The position numbers were made by a program, and so were the translations under genes. A stretch of 64,000 nt of DNA, taken from positions 30,343-94,342 of the forward strand of contig SNVD02014925.1 of NCBI GenBank assembly GCA_013180625.2. Reading direction: 5' to 3'. The notes under the pieces are model-generated. The model had not been told where the DNA came from. It worked only from the letters and a program-made list of their open reading frames with translations, and made no database searches. Source of the DNA: Boswellia sacra. Lineage: Eukaryota > Streptophyta > Magnoliopsida > Sapindales > Burseraceae. This document shows, piece by piece, positions 1 through 11,536 of the stretch. Every line of letters starts with the position of its first letter. Position 1 is the stretch's first letter.

Positions 1-144
1 GCATTCTATTTTCATCTTCTTCACCTTTATTCTCAAAGAAAGAGTTAAATAATTTTGATCTTTCAAGAAAAGTTTTCTAAATCAGTTTTGATAAATAAAA
101 ACCCAATTCACCCCCTCTCTTGGGTTGCCATACCTGGTTCAACA
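1..144 (+). repeat. 5' LTR of the copia element (3' end only)
   Basis: The 144 bases match the last part of the LTR ending at 6768 with only a few differences, and end in the same TTCAACA/GTCAACA terminus directly before the primer site. The rest lies before the window. Confidence 0.9.
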
Positions 145-146
145 AG

Positions 147-158
147 TGGTATCAGAGC
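147..158 (+). other. primer binding site, initiator Met tRNA
   Basis: TGGTATCAGAGC, complementary to the 3' end of plant initiator Met tRNA, two bases after the LTR end. This is the usual copia primer site and fixes the LTR boundary. Confidence 0.92.
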
Positions 159-199
159 AAGGTTGCTCAATTTTTTAAATCTTAATCGATTTTTGAGCT

Positions 200-569
200 A
201 TGGCAACTTTTAATTCAACTTCATATGTTGAGGGACTTTCTATCTCTAGACCTCCATTTTTTAATGGAAGTGATTACTCTTATTGGAAAACTAGAATGAG
301 TATTTTCTTGAAATCTTTTGATTATGATTTGTGGTCTATTGTTTTTGAAGTACCTTTTGTTCCTACCAAAATTGAAAATGGGGAATGCATGCTTAAAGAA
401 CCTAAAGATTTTAGTGAAGATGATAAAAAGAAATTGAGTTTGAATGCTAAAGCTATGAATGTGTTGTATTGTGCTCTAGATAGAAATGAGTTTAATAGAA
501 TATCTACTTGTTCTACGGCTCAAGAAATATGCCACACACTTGAAGTAACTCATGAAGGAACTAGTCAAG
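200..569 (+). pseudogene. copia gag, N-terminal part (interrupted)
   Basis: The ATG at 200 opens a frame with the typical copia Gag start: a hydrophobic patch, then DYSYWKTRMSIFLKS and later ALDRNEFNRI (UBN2/DUF4219-type Gag). Gag would form the particle that packages element RNA in the cytoplasm. The frame is cut at 569 by a solo gypsy LTR and resumes at 1982 after the duplicated TCAAG. The remaining codons of this open frame (570-619) belong to the LTR and are not Gag. Confidence 0.85.
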
Positions 570-1981
570 TGATGCGTTTGAAACTAGCAAGTATACTAGT
601 CGCACAAGTAATAAAGTGATAAGTAAGATATCGTTCCCACGAGGATTGATTCTAATTGAATTTGTTATTTCCAGCAACAATAAACTAAACAGGGGGGGAT
701 TTTTTTTGAATGCTTTACTAAATGAAATAAGAATGCAAGTAAAGAATAACAAAACAGAAAGTAAATTTGAATGAAAAATCAATGAGAGAAATCTGGTTAA
801 GGGATCTTCTCTGCCACAAGATATGGATTTGCGAATTAATTGTAGAATTGTCATCCAATTACACCATTGAAATTATCAACCGTAGATAACAACAAGCTCT
901 GTTATCCCAATCTTTCCCTTACTTTGTTGTTAAATAAAACAAGCTCTTTAATTAATCTCTATCCATTAAACAACCTAGAACAAGCTCTCTGAGTTTAATT
1001 CAATGGATGCATTACGATAAGAAAGATAGGTTGATCTAAGCAATAAACACACAAGCTCGGATTATTTAACTTAGGTTATATTCTCCAATTGTAATCTCTG
1101 ATCACAATTTTGCTACTAATGATTAGAAATTCAAGACAATTACGGATCAAGATTTCTAGTCTAGCAATAGACAATATCCAGATTATATTCAGTTGGCCAC
1201 CCAAATACAATCCAACAAGCAATCATAAGCATTAAACATGGGAAAATACAAGCAACTTCAATTAGAGAATTGGATAACAACTTCTTGCACAATCAACTTA
1301 CAAAAACTATATCAGGGGCTTTGAAATCACCTCAACCAATTCAGATTCAGTTACACATGTTTAAGAACGTGGTAAATACAATACAACATGGAGACATTCC
1401 AGAAAATGAAAGGGAAGGGAAAACTTAGCAAATTTGATGTAATTCTCTTTGGATTGTAGTTCTTCCTCTTTCCAAGCTTCCTTTCTCCTTCAAGAACTCC
1501 AAGAGATGAAAGAATTCCAGAGCTGCAGCCTCCACCACGTTCTCCCCTCTTCAAGTTATGAAAATAAAACCCTAAAATGTGTTTAAATACTCTGCTACAG
1601 TAACGTGCTACAGTGTCCCGTATTATACATGCTACAGTGATGTGTGGAATTACATTTCTACACTTCTCACACTGTTTTGATTACAACTTTCGGTACACTG
1701 AATGGATTCATAAACCGTAAATTTCTCCAAAAAGTAGACTTCGAGAGCTTTTCAACGGTATATGATATGTCATCGGGTTCATTGTATATCAATACAATTA
1801 AATCCGAGAAGATGGTTGACTAGCAGAGGTGAAAATGAAGGGTTTTACTCCATTTTTGTGCAAGTTGCTCCAAAACTCCTACAAACATCAAAACCACACA
1901 AAAACATAAAAATACCAAGGAATATAGCAAAGAAACATGGACGAATTGATATGAAAATGATACATAAATAGATACTTATCA
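570..1981 (-). mobile_element. solo LTR of the Athila-like family, inserted in copia gag
   Basis: A 1412-bp LTR with TGAT/ATCA ends, flanked by perfect 5-bp duplications TCAAG (565-569 and 1982-1986). It is the same family as the LTRs at 30803-32213, 38593-40001 and 61374-62840. Read on the minus strand it starts TGATAAGTATC and ends GCATCA. A TATTTAAA box lies at about 1584-1591. No internal sequence remains, so it arose by LTR-LTR recombination after insertion. Short open frames inside it are not genes. Confidence 0.93.
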
Positions 1982-3010
1982 TCAAGTTAAAGAATCTAAA
2001 ATTAGTATGCTAGTTGATAGTTTTGAGCTTTTTAAGATAAAACTGGATGAATCAATTTCTGAAATGTTTACTAGATTTACGGATATTGTTAATGGTTTGA
2101 AATCTCTTGATAAATCTTATTCTAATGTTGAAATGGTGAGAAAGATTCTTAGGTGTTTACCAAAATCTTGGGAGCCAAAGGTGACGGCAATTCAAGAAAC
2201 AAAGGACCTCACCAAACTACCATTAGAAGAACTTATGGGTTCTCTCATGACTCATGAAATCACCTTGGAAGAGGACGAAGAAGAAGATTGCGAAGTGGCG
2301 AACATGTGCTTCACGGCTTTAAGAGAAAATGAGATAAGTATTCTAAACCACGATTCTAAGCTTTCATATAATGAATTGCTTGAAGCATTCCAAAATTTAC
2401 ATGTGCAAGTTGATAAACAAAATTCAAAAATCAATGCTTTCAAAAAGAAGTCAAAAATCATGTTATCTCAATTAGAAGGGTTGGTGGAAATAAATGAAGT
2501 TTTAGAAAATGAAAATGAAATTTTAAAGCAAAAAGATTTTGAAAGTTTGGAAAGTCAAATACATTTTTAAAAAACTGAAAATGAGATTTTAAAACAAAAG
2601 GATTTTGATAAATTAGAGAAAGAAAATGTTATTTTGAAAAAGGAAAATAATGACTTCAGAAATATTGTTGATAATTTTACAAAAAGCACAAAAAATTTGA
2701 ATTCTATGTTACAAAACCAAATGTGTGTTTTTGATAAAAGAGGGTTAGGATATAAAAGTCATAAAAATCAAAACTATTTTAAAAACTATTTTGTTCATGC
2801 ATCTTCTAAGAATAATCCTAATCATTCATGTACTTATTGTGGAAGAAAAGGAAACAAAGTGCATTCTTGCTATATTAAGAAAAATCCTAATTTGAAACAA
2901 ATATGGGTTCCAAAAAGCACCATAACTAACCCCCAAGGACCCAAGAACATTTGGATACCAAAAAGTCGCTCTTTGAATGTTGATTGTAGAAACAAAGGAG
3001 TGGCAAACAC
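1982..3010 (+). pseudogene. copia gag, C-terminal part with coiled coil and degenerate zinc knuckle
   Basis: The frame resumes after the solo LTR with the conserved FTDIVNGLKSL and LRCLPKSWEPKVTAIQE blocks, then an acidic stretch (EEDEEED) and a long charged coiled coil. An in-frame TAA at 2568-2570 breaks it and the same frame continues. At about 2830 the zinc knuckle reads CTYCGRKGNKVHSC, where the histidine of CX2CX4HX4C is Asn. The block GPKNIWIPKS is typical of SIRE/Opie-type Gag. A frameshift at about 3005-3010 separates it from the protease frame. Confidence 0.85.
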
Positions 3011-4654
3011 AAGTGGTACTTAGATAGTGGATGCTCAAGGCATATGACCGGAGATGCCTCCAAATTCTCAAGATTAATCATCAAGAAAGGAGGATATGTG
3101 ACCTTCGGTGATAATGCCAAAGGAAGGGTAATCGAACATGGTGATATTAGTAACCCTTCTTCACCTATTATTGAAGATATTTTGCTTGTTGATGGTTTGA
3201 AACATGTTTTGATTAGCATTAATCAATTATGTGATAAAGGATATTTTGTTGCTTTTGAGCCTAATAGATGTGTGATTAAGGATATTAGTAACAATAAGAC
3301 ATTATTTGTTGGTAATAGATGTGGTAATATTTATACAATTGATATTGATATTAATGATCATGTAGAAAAGTGTTTCATTGCTAATCATGATGCTTGGTTA
3401 TGGCATAGAAGGTTAGGTCATGCTAGCATGGACACAATTTCAAAAATTTCTAAAAATGATTTAATTGATGGTTTTCCAAGAATAAAATTTGAAAAGGATA
3501 AGATTTATGATGCTTGTCAATTTGGAAAACAAGTGAGAACTTCTTTTAGACATAAGAAATTTATTTCAACAAATAAACCTCTACAATTACTTCATTTAGA
3601 TTTATTTGGACCATCAAGAACTCAAAGCCTTGGTGGAAAGTATTATGTTTTTGTTATTGTGGATGATTATTCAAGATTCACTTGGGTATTATTCTTGAAT
3701 ACTAAAAATGAGGCCATACAAGCTTTTTCAAAATTTACAAAAAGAGTCCAAAATCAAAAAAGGTATTATATTATGTCCATTAAGAGTAATCATGGTGGTG
3801 AAGTAGACAATGTTGCATTTGAAAATCTTTGTGATGAAAATGGTTTTGAACATAATTTTTCACCTAGAACTCCACAACAAAATGGTGTTGTTGAGAGGAA
3901 AAATAGGACTATCCAAGAAATGGCTAGGACCATGTTACTTGAAAATAATTTGCCAAAATATTTTTGGGCCGAAACCGTTAATACCGCATGCTTTATAATC
4001 AATAGAGTCTATATTATAGCTTTAATAAAGAAAACTCCTTATGAACTTTGGAAATGAAGAAAACCCAACATTGGATTTTTTAAAGTTTTTGGATGTAAAT
4101 GTTTTATTTTAAACACCAATGATAACCTTGGAAAATTTGATGCAAAAGCCGATGTTGGAATTTTTGTTGGCTACTCCAACCATAGTAAAGCATATAGAGT
4201 TTTTAACAAAAAGACTCTTACTATTGAAGAATCTATGCATGTTGAATTTGATGAAACTAATGTTATTTCTTCAAGGAATTTAGATGATGATATTGTTGAG
4301 GTAGAAAGGCAAATCAAGGAATCAAGGCTTGATGAAAAGAGCCAAGATGAATTACAACTTCAACAAGAAAAGCTTGAGGAAGTAAATGATTCTTCCCAAG
4401 AATTACCAAGGGAATGGAGGTATGCAAAAGCTCACCCTAAAGATCTCATTATTGGTGAACCATCACAAGGTATGAAAACTAGATCTTGTTTTAAGAACTT
4501 TTGTAATCATTTTGCTTTTGTCTCTCAATTTGAACCAAAATCTTTTAAAGATGCCGAAAATAACGAAAGTTGGATTTTGGCTATGCAAGAAGAAAAAAAC
4601 CAATTTGAGAGAAATCAAGTTTGGGAATTAGTCCCTAGACCCGAATATGACTAA
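3011..4654 (+). pseudogene. copia pol remnant: protease, integrase, start of RT
   Basis: The frame opens with the aspartic protease site WYLDSGCSRHMTG (3014 onward). The GAG-pre-integrase block follows (LWHRRLGHAS), then the integrase core with Asp in HLDLFGP, Asp in IVDDYSR and Glu in NGVVERKNRT. The zinc site is damaged: the first Cys of the CxxC before QFGKQVR is Tyr. A TGA at 4055-4057 interrupts an otherwise continuous frame, which goes on through the integrase C-terminus to the first RT block (ESWILAMQEEKNQFERNQVW). It stops at 4654. The RT catalytic core and RNase H are deleted. The product is not functional. Confidence 0.88.
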
Positions 4655-4958
4655 ACCCCTTAGTCAAGTTAGATTTTGCATAATTAGAAGAAAATTAGGC
4701 GTATTTGATATGTCTTAATTTTGCTTTTATATAATAATCTTTGAATGATAGCATATGTTAAGGGGGAGAATATAGTTAGGGGGAGTAGTTAATTTGATTA
4801 CATCTTTTTGATGATAACAAAAGGGGGAGAAAGAGTTGAATTACTTATATTCATAACAAGTGCCATTTTTTTGTTTATTCTTGATTTTATTTTCATTCCT
4901 GATTTGAGATTATATTTTAAAGCAATCAATGGTTTGTCATCATCAAAAAGGGGGAGAT
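4655..4958 (+). other. copia 3' untranslated tail with repeated polypurine tracts
   Basis: No coding sequence. Several AAGGGGGAGA-type runs occur (about 4760, 4780, 4820 and 4945-4957). The last one abuts the LTR and is the likely polypurine tract that primes plus-strand synthesis. Multiple such runs are known from SIRE-type elements. Confidence 0.75.
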
Positions 4959-5968
4959 TGTTAGCTCTAAGGCTACATGATAATTTTGATGATAACAATA
5001 CACATTGATTAATTGAGATTTACTAACATGTTTATTTATGTGCAAGAGTAAGATCATTGAAATAATTGTAAAATCAAGAAGAGGCTTAATAAAATGAAGT
5101 GTTGAAGCTAAGGAGAAGACTACATGTTAAAGGCACCAAAGTTTAAGAATAAGGTTTGATTCAAGGAATATGACACATAAGTAATGTTCAATCAATTGGT
5201 CATATATTTCTCTACAAATGTCCAAATAATGTGATTCTTAAGCCTTTAAAAAGCTTACTCAATTTATAACATTTTATATGTTTTAAAGAAATTCAAATTT
5301 CAAGTGTAAGGTCATCCAAATCATCATGCAATTTGAAAGACAAATAGAAGCAGCTGACATGAGCACCGAATACTCTTTTGGACTTATCTTGAGCTACAAC
5401 TATACAAGTCACTTGATTCTTATGGAATTGGAAAGATGACTTAATACGGCACATTTCATATGTTTTGAATAAATTCAAATTTCAAATGGAAGGCCGACAT
5501 AATTGACATGCAATTCGGTGGACTGACACAAGGAAGAAAAATCAACTCACATGAGCACGAATGGTGTTTTGGCCATATCTTAAGATAGAGATATCCAAAT
5601 TCTTTGATTCTTAATGTTTTGGAAAGATTATTCAAATATGCAGATCTTTTATGTTTTGAAGAAATTCAAATTTCAAACAGAAGGCCGACATAATGCACAT
5701 GCAAGTCGGTGGACTGACACATGGAAGAAAACTCAAGTCACATGAGCACTGAATGGTGTTTTGGCCATATCTTGAGCTACAAATATCCAAATGACTTGAT
5801 TCTTGATGCTTTGGAAAGCTTATTCAATTTTGCAGATCTTTTATGTTTTGTAGATTTTCAAATTTCAAACAAAAAATTGACAAAAATGGCAGACAAAATT
5901 ACGATTTTTATGGTGGGCAGAAAATTTGTAGTTGGTGTCTTCATTTGATTAAGTTCATCCTATTTGCC

Positions 5969-5975
5969 TATAAAA
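5969..5975 (+). promoter_or_regulatory. TATA box of the copia LTR promoter
   Basis: TATAAAA in GCCTATAAAAGGAGCC. The identical context occurs in the solo LTR at about 58779-58785, which supports it as the LTR core promoter; transcription should start some 30 bp downstream. Confidence 0.7.
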
Positions 5976-6185
5976 GGAGCCCTTCTCCCATGCATTCAGC
6001 AACAAAGAGCAAGAAGAAGAGAAGCATCTATCAAGCAAAAAAAAAAACAAGAGAAATATCAAGTTTAGAGAGCTTTTATATTCTTTATCTACTCTTTGAA
6101 GAGAGTTATACTTTTGTTATAAAAATTATCTTTGTTCTTGTATTGTGGTGAGAGTGAGATATTCTTGTAAAGGATAATAGTTATC

Positions 6186-6460
6186 CTTGAGAGAACTCTT
6201 GTTGTGTGTTATCAAGAGTTGAAGGAAGTTGCCTTGGTGAGGTTGTTCATCAAGAAGAACTCTTGGTGTGGTGTTATCAAGGGTTGAAGGAAGTTGCCTT
6301 GGTGAGGTTGTTCATCAAGAAGAACTCTTGGTGTGGTGTTATCAAGAGTTGAAGGAAGTTGCCTTGGTGAGGTTGTTCATCAAGAAGAACTCTTGGTGTG
6401 GTGTTATCAAGAGTTGGAAGAAAAAAGTCTTGGTGAGGTTGTTCATCAAGCAAGTTGTAA
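6186..6460 (+). repeat. 65-bp tandem repeat inside the copia LTR (about 4 units)
   Basis: The block GGTTGTTCATCAAG recurs at 6241, 6306, 6371 and 6437, with the intervening GAACTCTTGGTGTGGTG conserved. The related solo LTR has about three units (58998-59190), so copy number varies within the family. Open frames reading through it are repeat artefacts. Confidence 0.85.
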
Positions 6461-6768
6461 AGATTTCTATAACTTAGTGGAAAGCTTAGCTCGTGGAGCT
6501 AGGAGCCCGTGGACGTAGGCAAGGTTTGCCGAACCACGTAAATTGAGTTTGCACTCTCTCTATCCCTATCCTCTTTATGTTTACTTGTACTTCTGATTGT
6601 TCTTTATTGCTATTCTCTTGATTGCATTCTATTTTCGTCTTCTTCACCTTTATTCTCAAAGAAAGAGTTAAATAATTTTGATCTTTCAAGAAAAGTTTTC
6701 TAAATCAGTTTTGATAAACAAAAACCCAATTCACCCCCCCCTCTCAGGTTGCCATACCTGGGTCAACA

Positions 6769-7660
6769 TTAACTTCTATCCATGTTAAGAAGTAGTCTAT
6801 TGCCATTACCACACACCGATGCCCATTCGAAGCCTGCAACCTTATTTCTCCAACAACGTCTATCCCTTATGCTGCGAAAGGCCAAGGTAATGACATGCTC
6901 TATAATTCTATCGATGGTTGGTGGGTTGAATCTCCATGAATCTAACATTGATGACATTTCTTCACGAATTTCACACAACCAATCTCCATGGTCAATCAGT
7001 AGAATCCTTGTCTTAAGATCTTCTTGTATGATGTTAATCCATTCATGTGAGACTCATAAACTCTTGTGTGAACTTCTTCCATTATCTATCGAGCTTTCTT
7101 TTGATCTACACACATCATCTGCAGACCATCTACTATTCTTTTATATATCATTCCTTCTTGGCACATGAATTATCGGACTAACCATCTCAAGGCTCTCCTA
7201 TCCCTCTCATATGCTCCCTCGGGGAAGACTCTTTATTCCAAGTACCTTTCAGATCATAAAACCAGGGTTTTCCTCTAGTATCAACCTCCACCACCTATTC
7301 CTCTTGGTAGCATGAATGATGAGCATGCATTAACCCTAACGGCTTCATCGTCGTTCTTACAGGATTCTCCCAAATAAAAGCTAATCTACCAAAGCATCTA
7401 CCATTTGATTCTTTTCTCGAGACACCTGCTTAAAGATACATCTGGTGAACCTTGTCATCAATTTCTTGACTTACTCCAGATGTGGCTTAGGTTTCTCCTC
7501 CCCTATATCTCAAACTCTTTTGTCTGTAGGACAACTAGCTACAAATCTTCTATCACCTCAATTTCTTTGATGCCCATCGCTGCTAGTGTTCTCAACCCGA
7601 ATACACATGCCTCATATTCCATCATTTTGTTTGTGACCTTAAATCCTAGTTTCTTGGTGA
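6769..7660 (-). pseudogene. gypsy RNase H (C-terminal part) and integrase (N-terminal half)
   Basis: At 7660-7550 the minus strand reads KKLGFKVTNKMMEYEACVFGL and GIKEIEV, the RNase H block that normally has N-M-A-EYEAC. At about 7190-7030 come integrase zinc-finger blocks (RCVDQKKA, MEEVHTRVYESHMNG, KCHQC). At 6860-6770 comes the integrase core (GEIRLQASNGHR, MAIDYF). Stops are frequent. The frame ends at 6769 because the copia element is inserted there, and starts at 7660 because the CACTA element is inserted there. The missing RNase H half is at 21493-21600. Confidence 0.8.
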
Positions 7661-8140
7661 CACTACAAGAAAATAGGCCGTTTACGATAGGTCGAAACCG
7701 CGATAAAAAGCCTTCTACAGTGGGCATACGGCAGTTTAAGCCTGTCGTATAAAATGATGCCGTAAAAACTCATCTTACTTTTTACCACGGTTTTGACCCG
7801 CGGTAAAAATGGTTCTACCACGGGCGCTCGGCCCGCCGTAAACATTCGTGGTCTGGTGGAAATTTTTTTACCACAGGTGTAGGGCCCATCGTTACAATTA
7901 TTTACCGCGGGCTTTTGGCCCGCCGTAAAAAGTTCTGGATATATTTGCTGCGGGCCTAGATCCGTGGTTTGGTGGAAATTTTTTTATCGCGGGCGCGGGA
8001 CCCACCGTTACAATTATTTACCGCGAGCGCACCGTGAAAAGTCTTGGATATATTTACAGCGAGCGTTTGGCCCGTCGTAAAAAGCGTTTATTGTTGTCCC
8101 AGGTCATTAACCGCAGTCGGTAGGCCCGCAGTAAAAAAGA
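7661..8140. repeat. left terminal and subterminal hairpin repeats of the CACTA element
   Basis: After the CACTA terminus come at least eight copies, in both orientations, of a TTTACCGCGGGC / GCCCGCGGTAAA motif with degenerate members. Neighbouring inverted copies can pair. In En/Spm such subterminal motifs bind the element's own TNPA-type protein; that role is inferred here. Confidence 0.85.
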
Positions 8141-8569
8141 GCTCTACTCCCGGGAAGCCTTTTATAATTTTTTTGAAATCCGAACCTGTAACCATATTTT
8201 CAATCTATTTTTTTCTAATTAATTTAAAAAATTCATCATATGAAAACATGAACCAATAAAATAATATTCCAATAAAAAATAAGAGTACAACATAAAAGTA
8301 TATTCACTTACACATAAATTAATAAGTTATTCATTCACATACAATATAAGAGTACCAAGTTTATTTACAATCTCATTCAAGTCTAGAAGTCTAGAAGTCT
8401 TATTCCCATTCATGTTGTCATGTGAAAAAAAACCTGCACAAATAAAATGTAATAATTAGATGTCTTACTATTACTAAGTTTATTAGAGAAGTTTAAATAA
8501 ATGTTAATACGCCAAAATTTATTCATTACTGAGTAATGATAAATAACTTCATATATACCTAACTCTCCT
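8141..8569. other. noncoding spacer inside the CACTA element
   Basis: AT-rich sequence between the left subterminal array and the end of the TNP1-like gene. I see no coding or repeat feature. Confidence 0.6.
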
Positions 8570-11098
8570 CGTTCTCCTCCTCATTTGTTGTTGCGGCGTC
8601 CGCATTGACGCGATTTTGGTGTGCACTTGAAGCATCCAGAACTGAAGCCTAAGGCATTTCAAAAAGTTTAGAAAAACTTTTAGTCCTAAATAGTTCATCA
8701 TCAAGTTCGATTTTTTAATATATCATTTACTTGTGAGAAAGGAACATCCACTTAACACATTTAGACCAAGGATGGGTTTCCAATTCTCATGGTCCTATTT
8801 GTTTTAAGTTTTTGGATAGTTTTGAGACAATTAATTAAATAGCAATTATGAGAAGTGTGTTACAATCTGTGCTTGTGTTGAATTTATAATGGAAGCTTAG
8901 AAAACTTATTTACAGGTATGAGAAAACATGCAAACTAGCTAGCTATTACAAATAACTAACTCATCCGTCCTACATTTGTGGAAAAACAAATGGAATTGGA
9001 TGAAAATTAAATTGAGTAGGTCAGAATATTTAGAATCTTGTGGAAGACTATAATGAATCCTGGTGTACACAACAGTCATTCTAGGAGATATATTGATGGA
9101 CAACGAAGTTGCAGTGGCAGTAGCATCATGAGATAATGATTTTTGGGTGAGGATTTGCAGTTGTAGATCAATAACTTTGTGTAGGTGTATGTGGCTGCAT
9201 TTGAGACTGTAGTTGGGGGACAGTCACTGAAGCAGTGTTATGGCTGCAGTTGGGATTTTAAATACAGGTAATGCTGGCGATGGAAGTGGCTTATACACCT
9301 CTAATAAGTAGTTTTAATGCAGATTCCGTGTTAATCTACATCAACTCTTATGAGTCTTGCCTGCGAGGTGCATGGATGACATGATATTTGTGAGAATTTA
9401 CAAATAGAAAAACTTGTATAACACTCTTAACAACCTTGATTCAAATTGCATCAAATTTTCTGTAAGATTTCAGCAAAACCCAAATTATTACAGTTGTAAA
9501 CAGTAGTAAGATCTTTTGTTTACAATACAATTTTTTCATCATCAAGTTAAAGTTAAGTAAATACCTGAGGTCGCATAGGTGGTGGCAGCTGCTCTTCAAT
9601 GTCTGGAAATTTCTACTAAGTATTGTAGTCCTTCAGTTCTTTGTTCTCTACTCGCATTCCATGCAACTCTTGATGCAATTTCTCCACATCAATAGGTTGA
9701 GAAAAGCATTGACTTTTAATAACAGATAGGGATGGACCGTGGCCATATGTGTAGGCATAACCACGATGATCATGTCCCATTACATCATGAAATACTCATT
9801 CTGCCGCTGCATCTGTTTGTTGATCAACAGGTATTCTAGACATTATTTCTTTTAATTGGCTCTACAAAATGATGAGAATAAATCAAATGGTAAAAAAGAG
9901 GATCATGTAATCAATTTCATACAAAATGTAATAGGAAATAAGTTAGTTTAAAAAACATACAATTATTTCGCCACTCTCATTATCAACTGCATCTCCACCA
10001 CTTGTAGTTCTAGTCTTAATAAACACACTAATGCAATCAGTTTTTTCTCCACCCTTTGACATCTTAATAAAAAAAGAATTATTAGTTTACAATTACAAAT
10101 GAAGAAAGTTACAAATAAACCGTGTTAACTACCATTGCAAAATCTCAAACAATTCATATGAATTTAGATATTGTTAAAACTTACCTCTTCTCTCTTTTTT
10201 GCAAAAGAAGTGCGACCAGTCCTATGAAGTGCAAACTGATGGACACAATTTGCCTTATTTCTCTCTGCCTATTTCTATAATATTAAAGAGCCAAAACAAA
10301 CCAATAAATATATAGTTTATGCATATCTGATTTGTTAGGATGTTTTGGTGAAAACGATTATGTTAACCATGATTTTGATTACTTACTTGAGCTCCTTCAC
10401 TGCTCCAATAAGCGACCAAAATCTTTCAATGCTCTTCAGTAATTTTCGGAGGAGTAAAGGCTAAACGTGCCTCATCCGTCGGATATGGCTTGTAAAAGTC
10501 TCTCTTTACACGAGTTTTCCAATCCCTCCAAAGTACTCCCATTGCTTTTAGACAATGAGGTCTATACTCATCTGGAACATCTGTATTGTCCTACATTTAC
10601 AGAAAATACAATGGATTAGTGTAGTTAAACTAAATATATTTCAATTTATCAATTAGATGTAAATGCAATACCTTCACTTCTTTCCAAATGGCATTTAATT
10701 TGTGCTCAGGCATGGCATTCCAACTAGTAAAAGTCAATGGAGCCATTGACCCATTCCTAGCTATAATGCCAAGTTGTGATGTAAACGTCTCTTTATTTGG
10801 ACCAATTGGCTGCCATGTACTATTAAAATCAACATGTAACAGTTGCCCTGAGCCCCATTCAACATTACCACGAGCTGCCCCACGACCTTTTGGTACTCGC
10901 GATGACTCACCTAATCATATGAAATTAGTTTGACACTATAAATTAGAACATTTATGTAAAAATATTATCATTTATCTACAAACCTTGATCTCCCGCATTC
11001 ATCTGAGATTGGGAAGATGAAGATGATTGTCTTTGAGATGCTGCCTCTTTTCGTAGTACACTTTCCATAGAGTCATCTCTAAGTCTCTTTGGCGCCAT
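8570..11098 (-). pseudogene. TNP1/Ptta-type (Transposase_24-like) CACTA accessory gene, broken
   Basis: The start is ATG at 11098 (MAPKRLRDDSMESVLRKEA) with a Ser/Gln-rich N-terminus. After an intron the next block is at 10922-10672 (GRGAARGNVEWGSGQLLHVDF, then PLTFTSWNAMPEHKLNAIWK). The block DEYRPHCLKAMGVLWRDWK follows at 10591-10385, then a C-terminal coiled coil at 9861-9617 (VEKLHQELHGMRVENKELKD). This order matches plant Ptta/En-Spm proteins that accompany TNP2 and bind subterminal repeats. Trp codons have become TGA at least twice (KITEEH-stop-KILVAYW and DAAAE-stop-VFHD), so the gene is dead. Exon limits are approximate. Confidence 0.72.
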
Positions 11099-11536
11099 AG
11101 TCAGCTGCAAAAATATATTAACATTAGAAAATGCTAACCATATATAATATATTAACCATTACAATAATAAATGACATAGATCAAATGTCATTTGTCTATG
11201 AAACCATAAATGTTTGATGCACATATAATGTATGACATGCAAATAATGTTAAAGTAAGAAAGCTTTTCATTAATATATGAGAAACATCATATACACCTAC
11301 AACAAGGGGAACATAAAGACATTCCACAAAATACTCTTTCACAAAAACATAATAAATGAAATTTTATGACAAAAACCTTCATTCAACATCATCCATCTCT
11401 TCATCACCATCTAGACCGTTGATGTCAACTATGGTTCCATCAACTCCTTGCCTAACCCAAGCAACATCTTCTTCACAAACAAATTCTCTTTCTTCTAGTT
11501 CTTGTTGTGCATACAACTCAACTTGTGGCACACTTT

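Larger units (their letters stand above)
1..6768 (+). mobile_element. Ty1-copia LTR retrotransposon (SIRE/Maximus-like), defective
   Basis: The order read on the plus strand is: end of a 5' LTR, initiator-Met-tRNA primer site, gag, protease, integrase, the very start of reverse transcriptase, a purine-rich tail and a complete 3' LTR. RT and RNase H are missing, so the copy cannot move by itself. The large gag with a long coiled coil, the repeated A+G runs before the 3' LTR and the long LTR suit the SIRE/Maximus lineage; that assignment is from family knowledge. The element sits in the integrase of a minus-strand gypsy element, whose frame begins directly at 6769. The left flank is outside the window, so the target duplication cannot be checked. 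Confidence 0.9.
4959..6768 (+). repeat. 3' LTR of the copia element (1810 bp)
   Basis: Starts TGTTAGCTCTAAGG directly after the polypurine tract and ends CCTGGGTCAACA. It holds imperfect repeats of a block with AAATTCAAATTTCAA at about 5285-5870 and a 65-bp tandem array at 6186-6460. A second copy stands alone at 57770-59508. Confidence 0.92.

Noticed and set aside
1762..1971. A conserved 69-codon open frame repeated at 1762, 31994 and 39782 and inverted at 61384-61587
   Set aside because: It lies in the same place of each copy of one LTR family and spans the LTR end. It is conserved because the LTR is, with no sign of coding selection.
6268..6518. Repeated open frames in the copia LTR
   Set aside because: They arise from the 65-bp tandem repeat and differ in frame between units.
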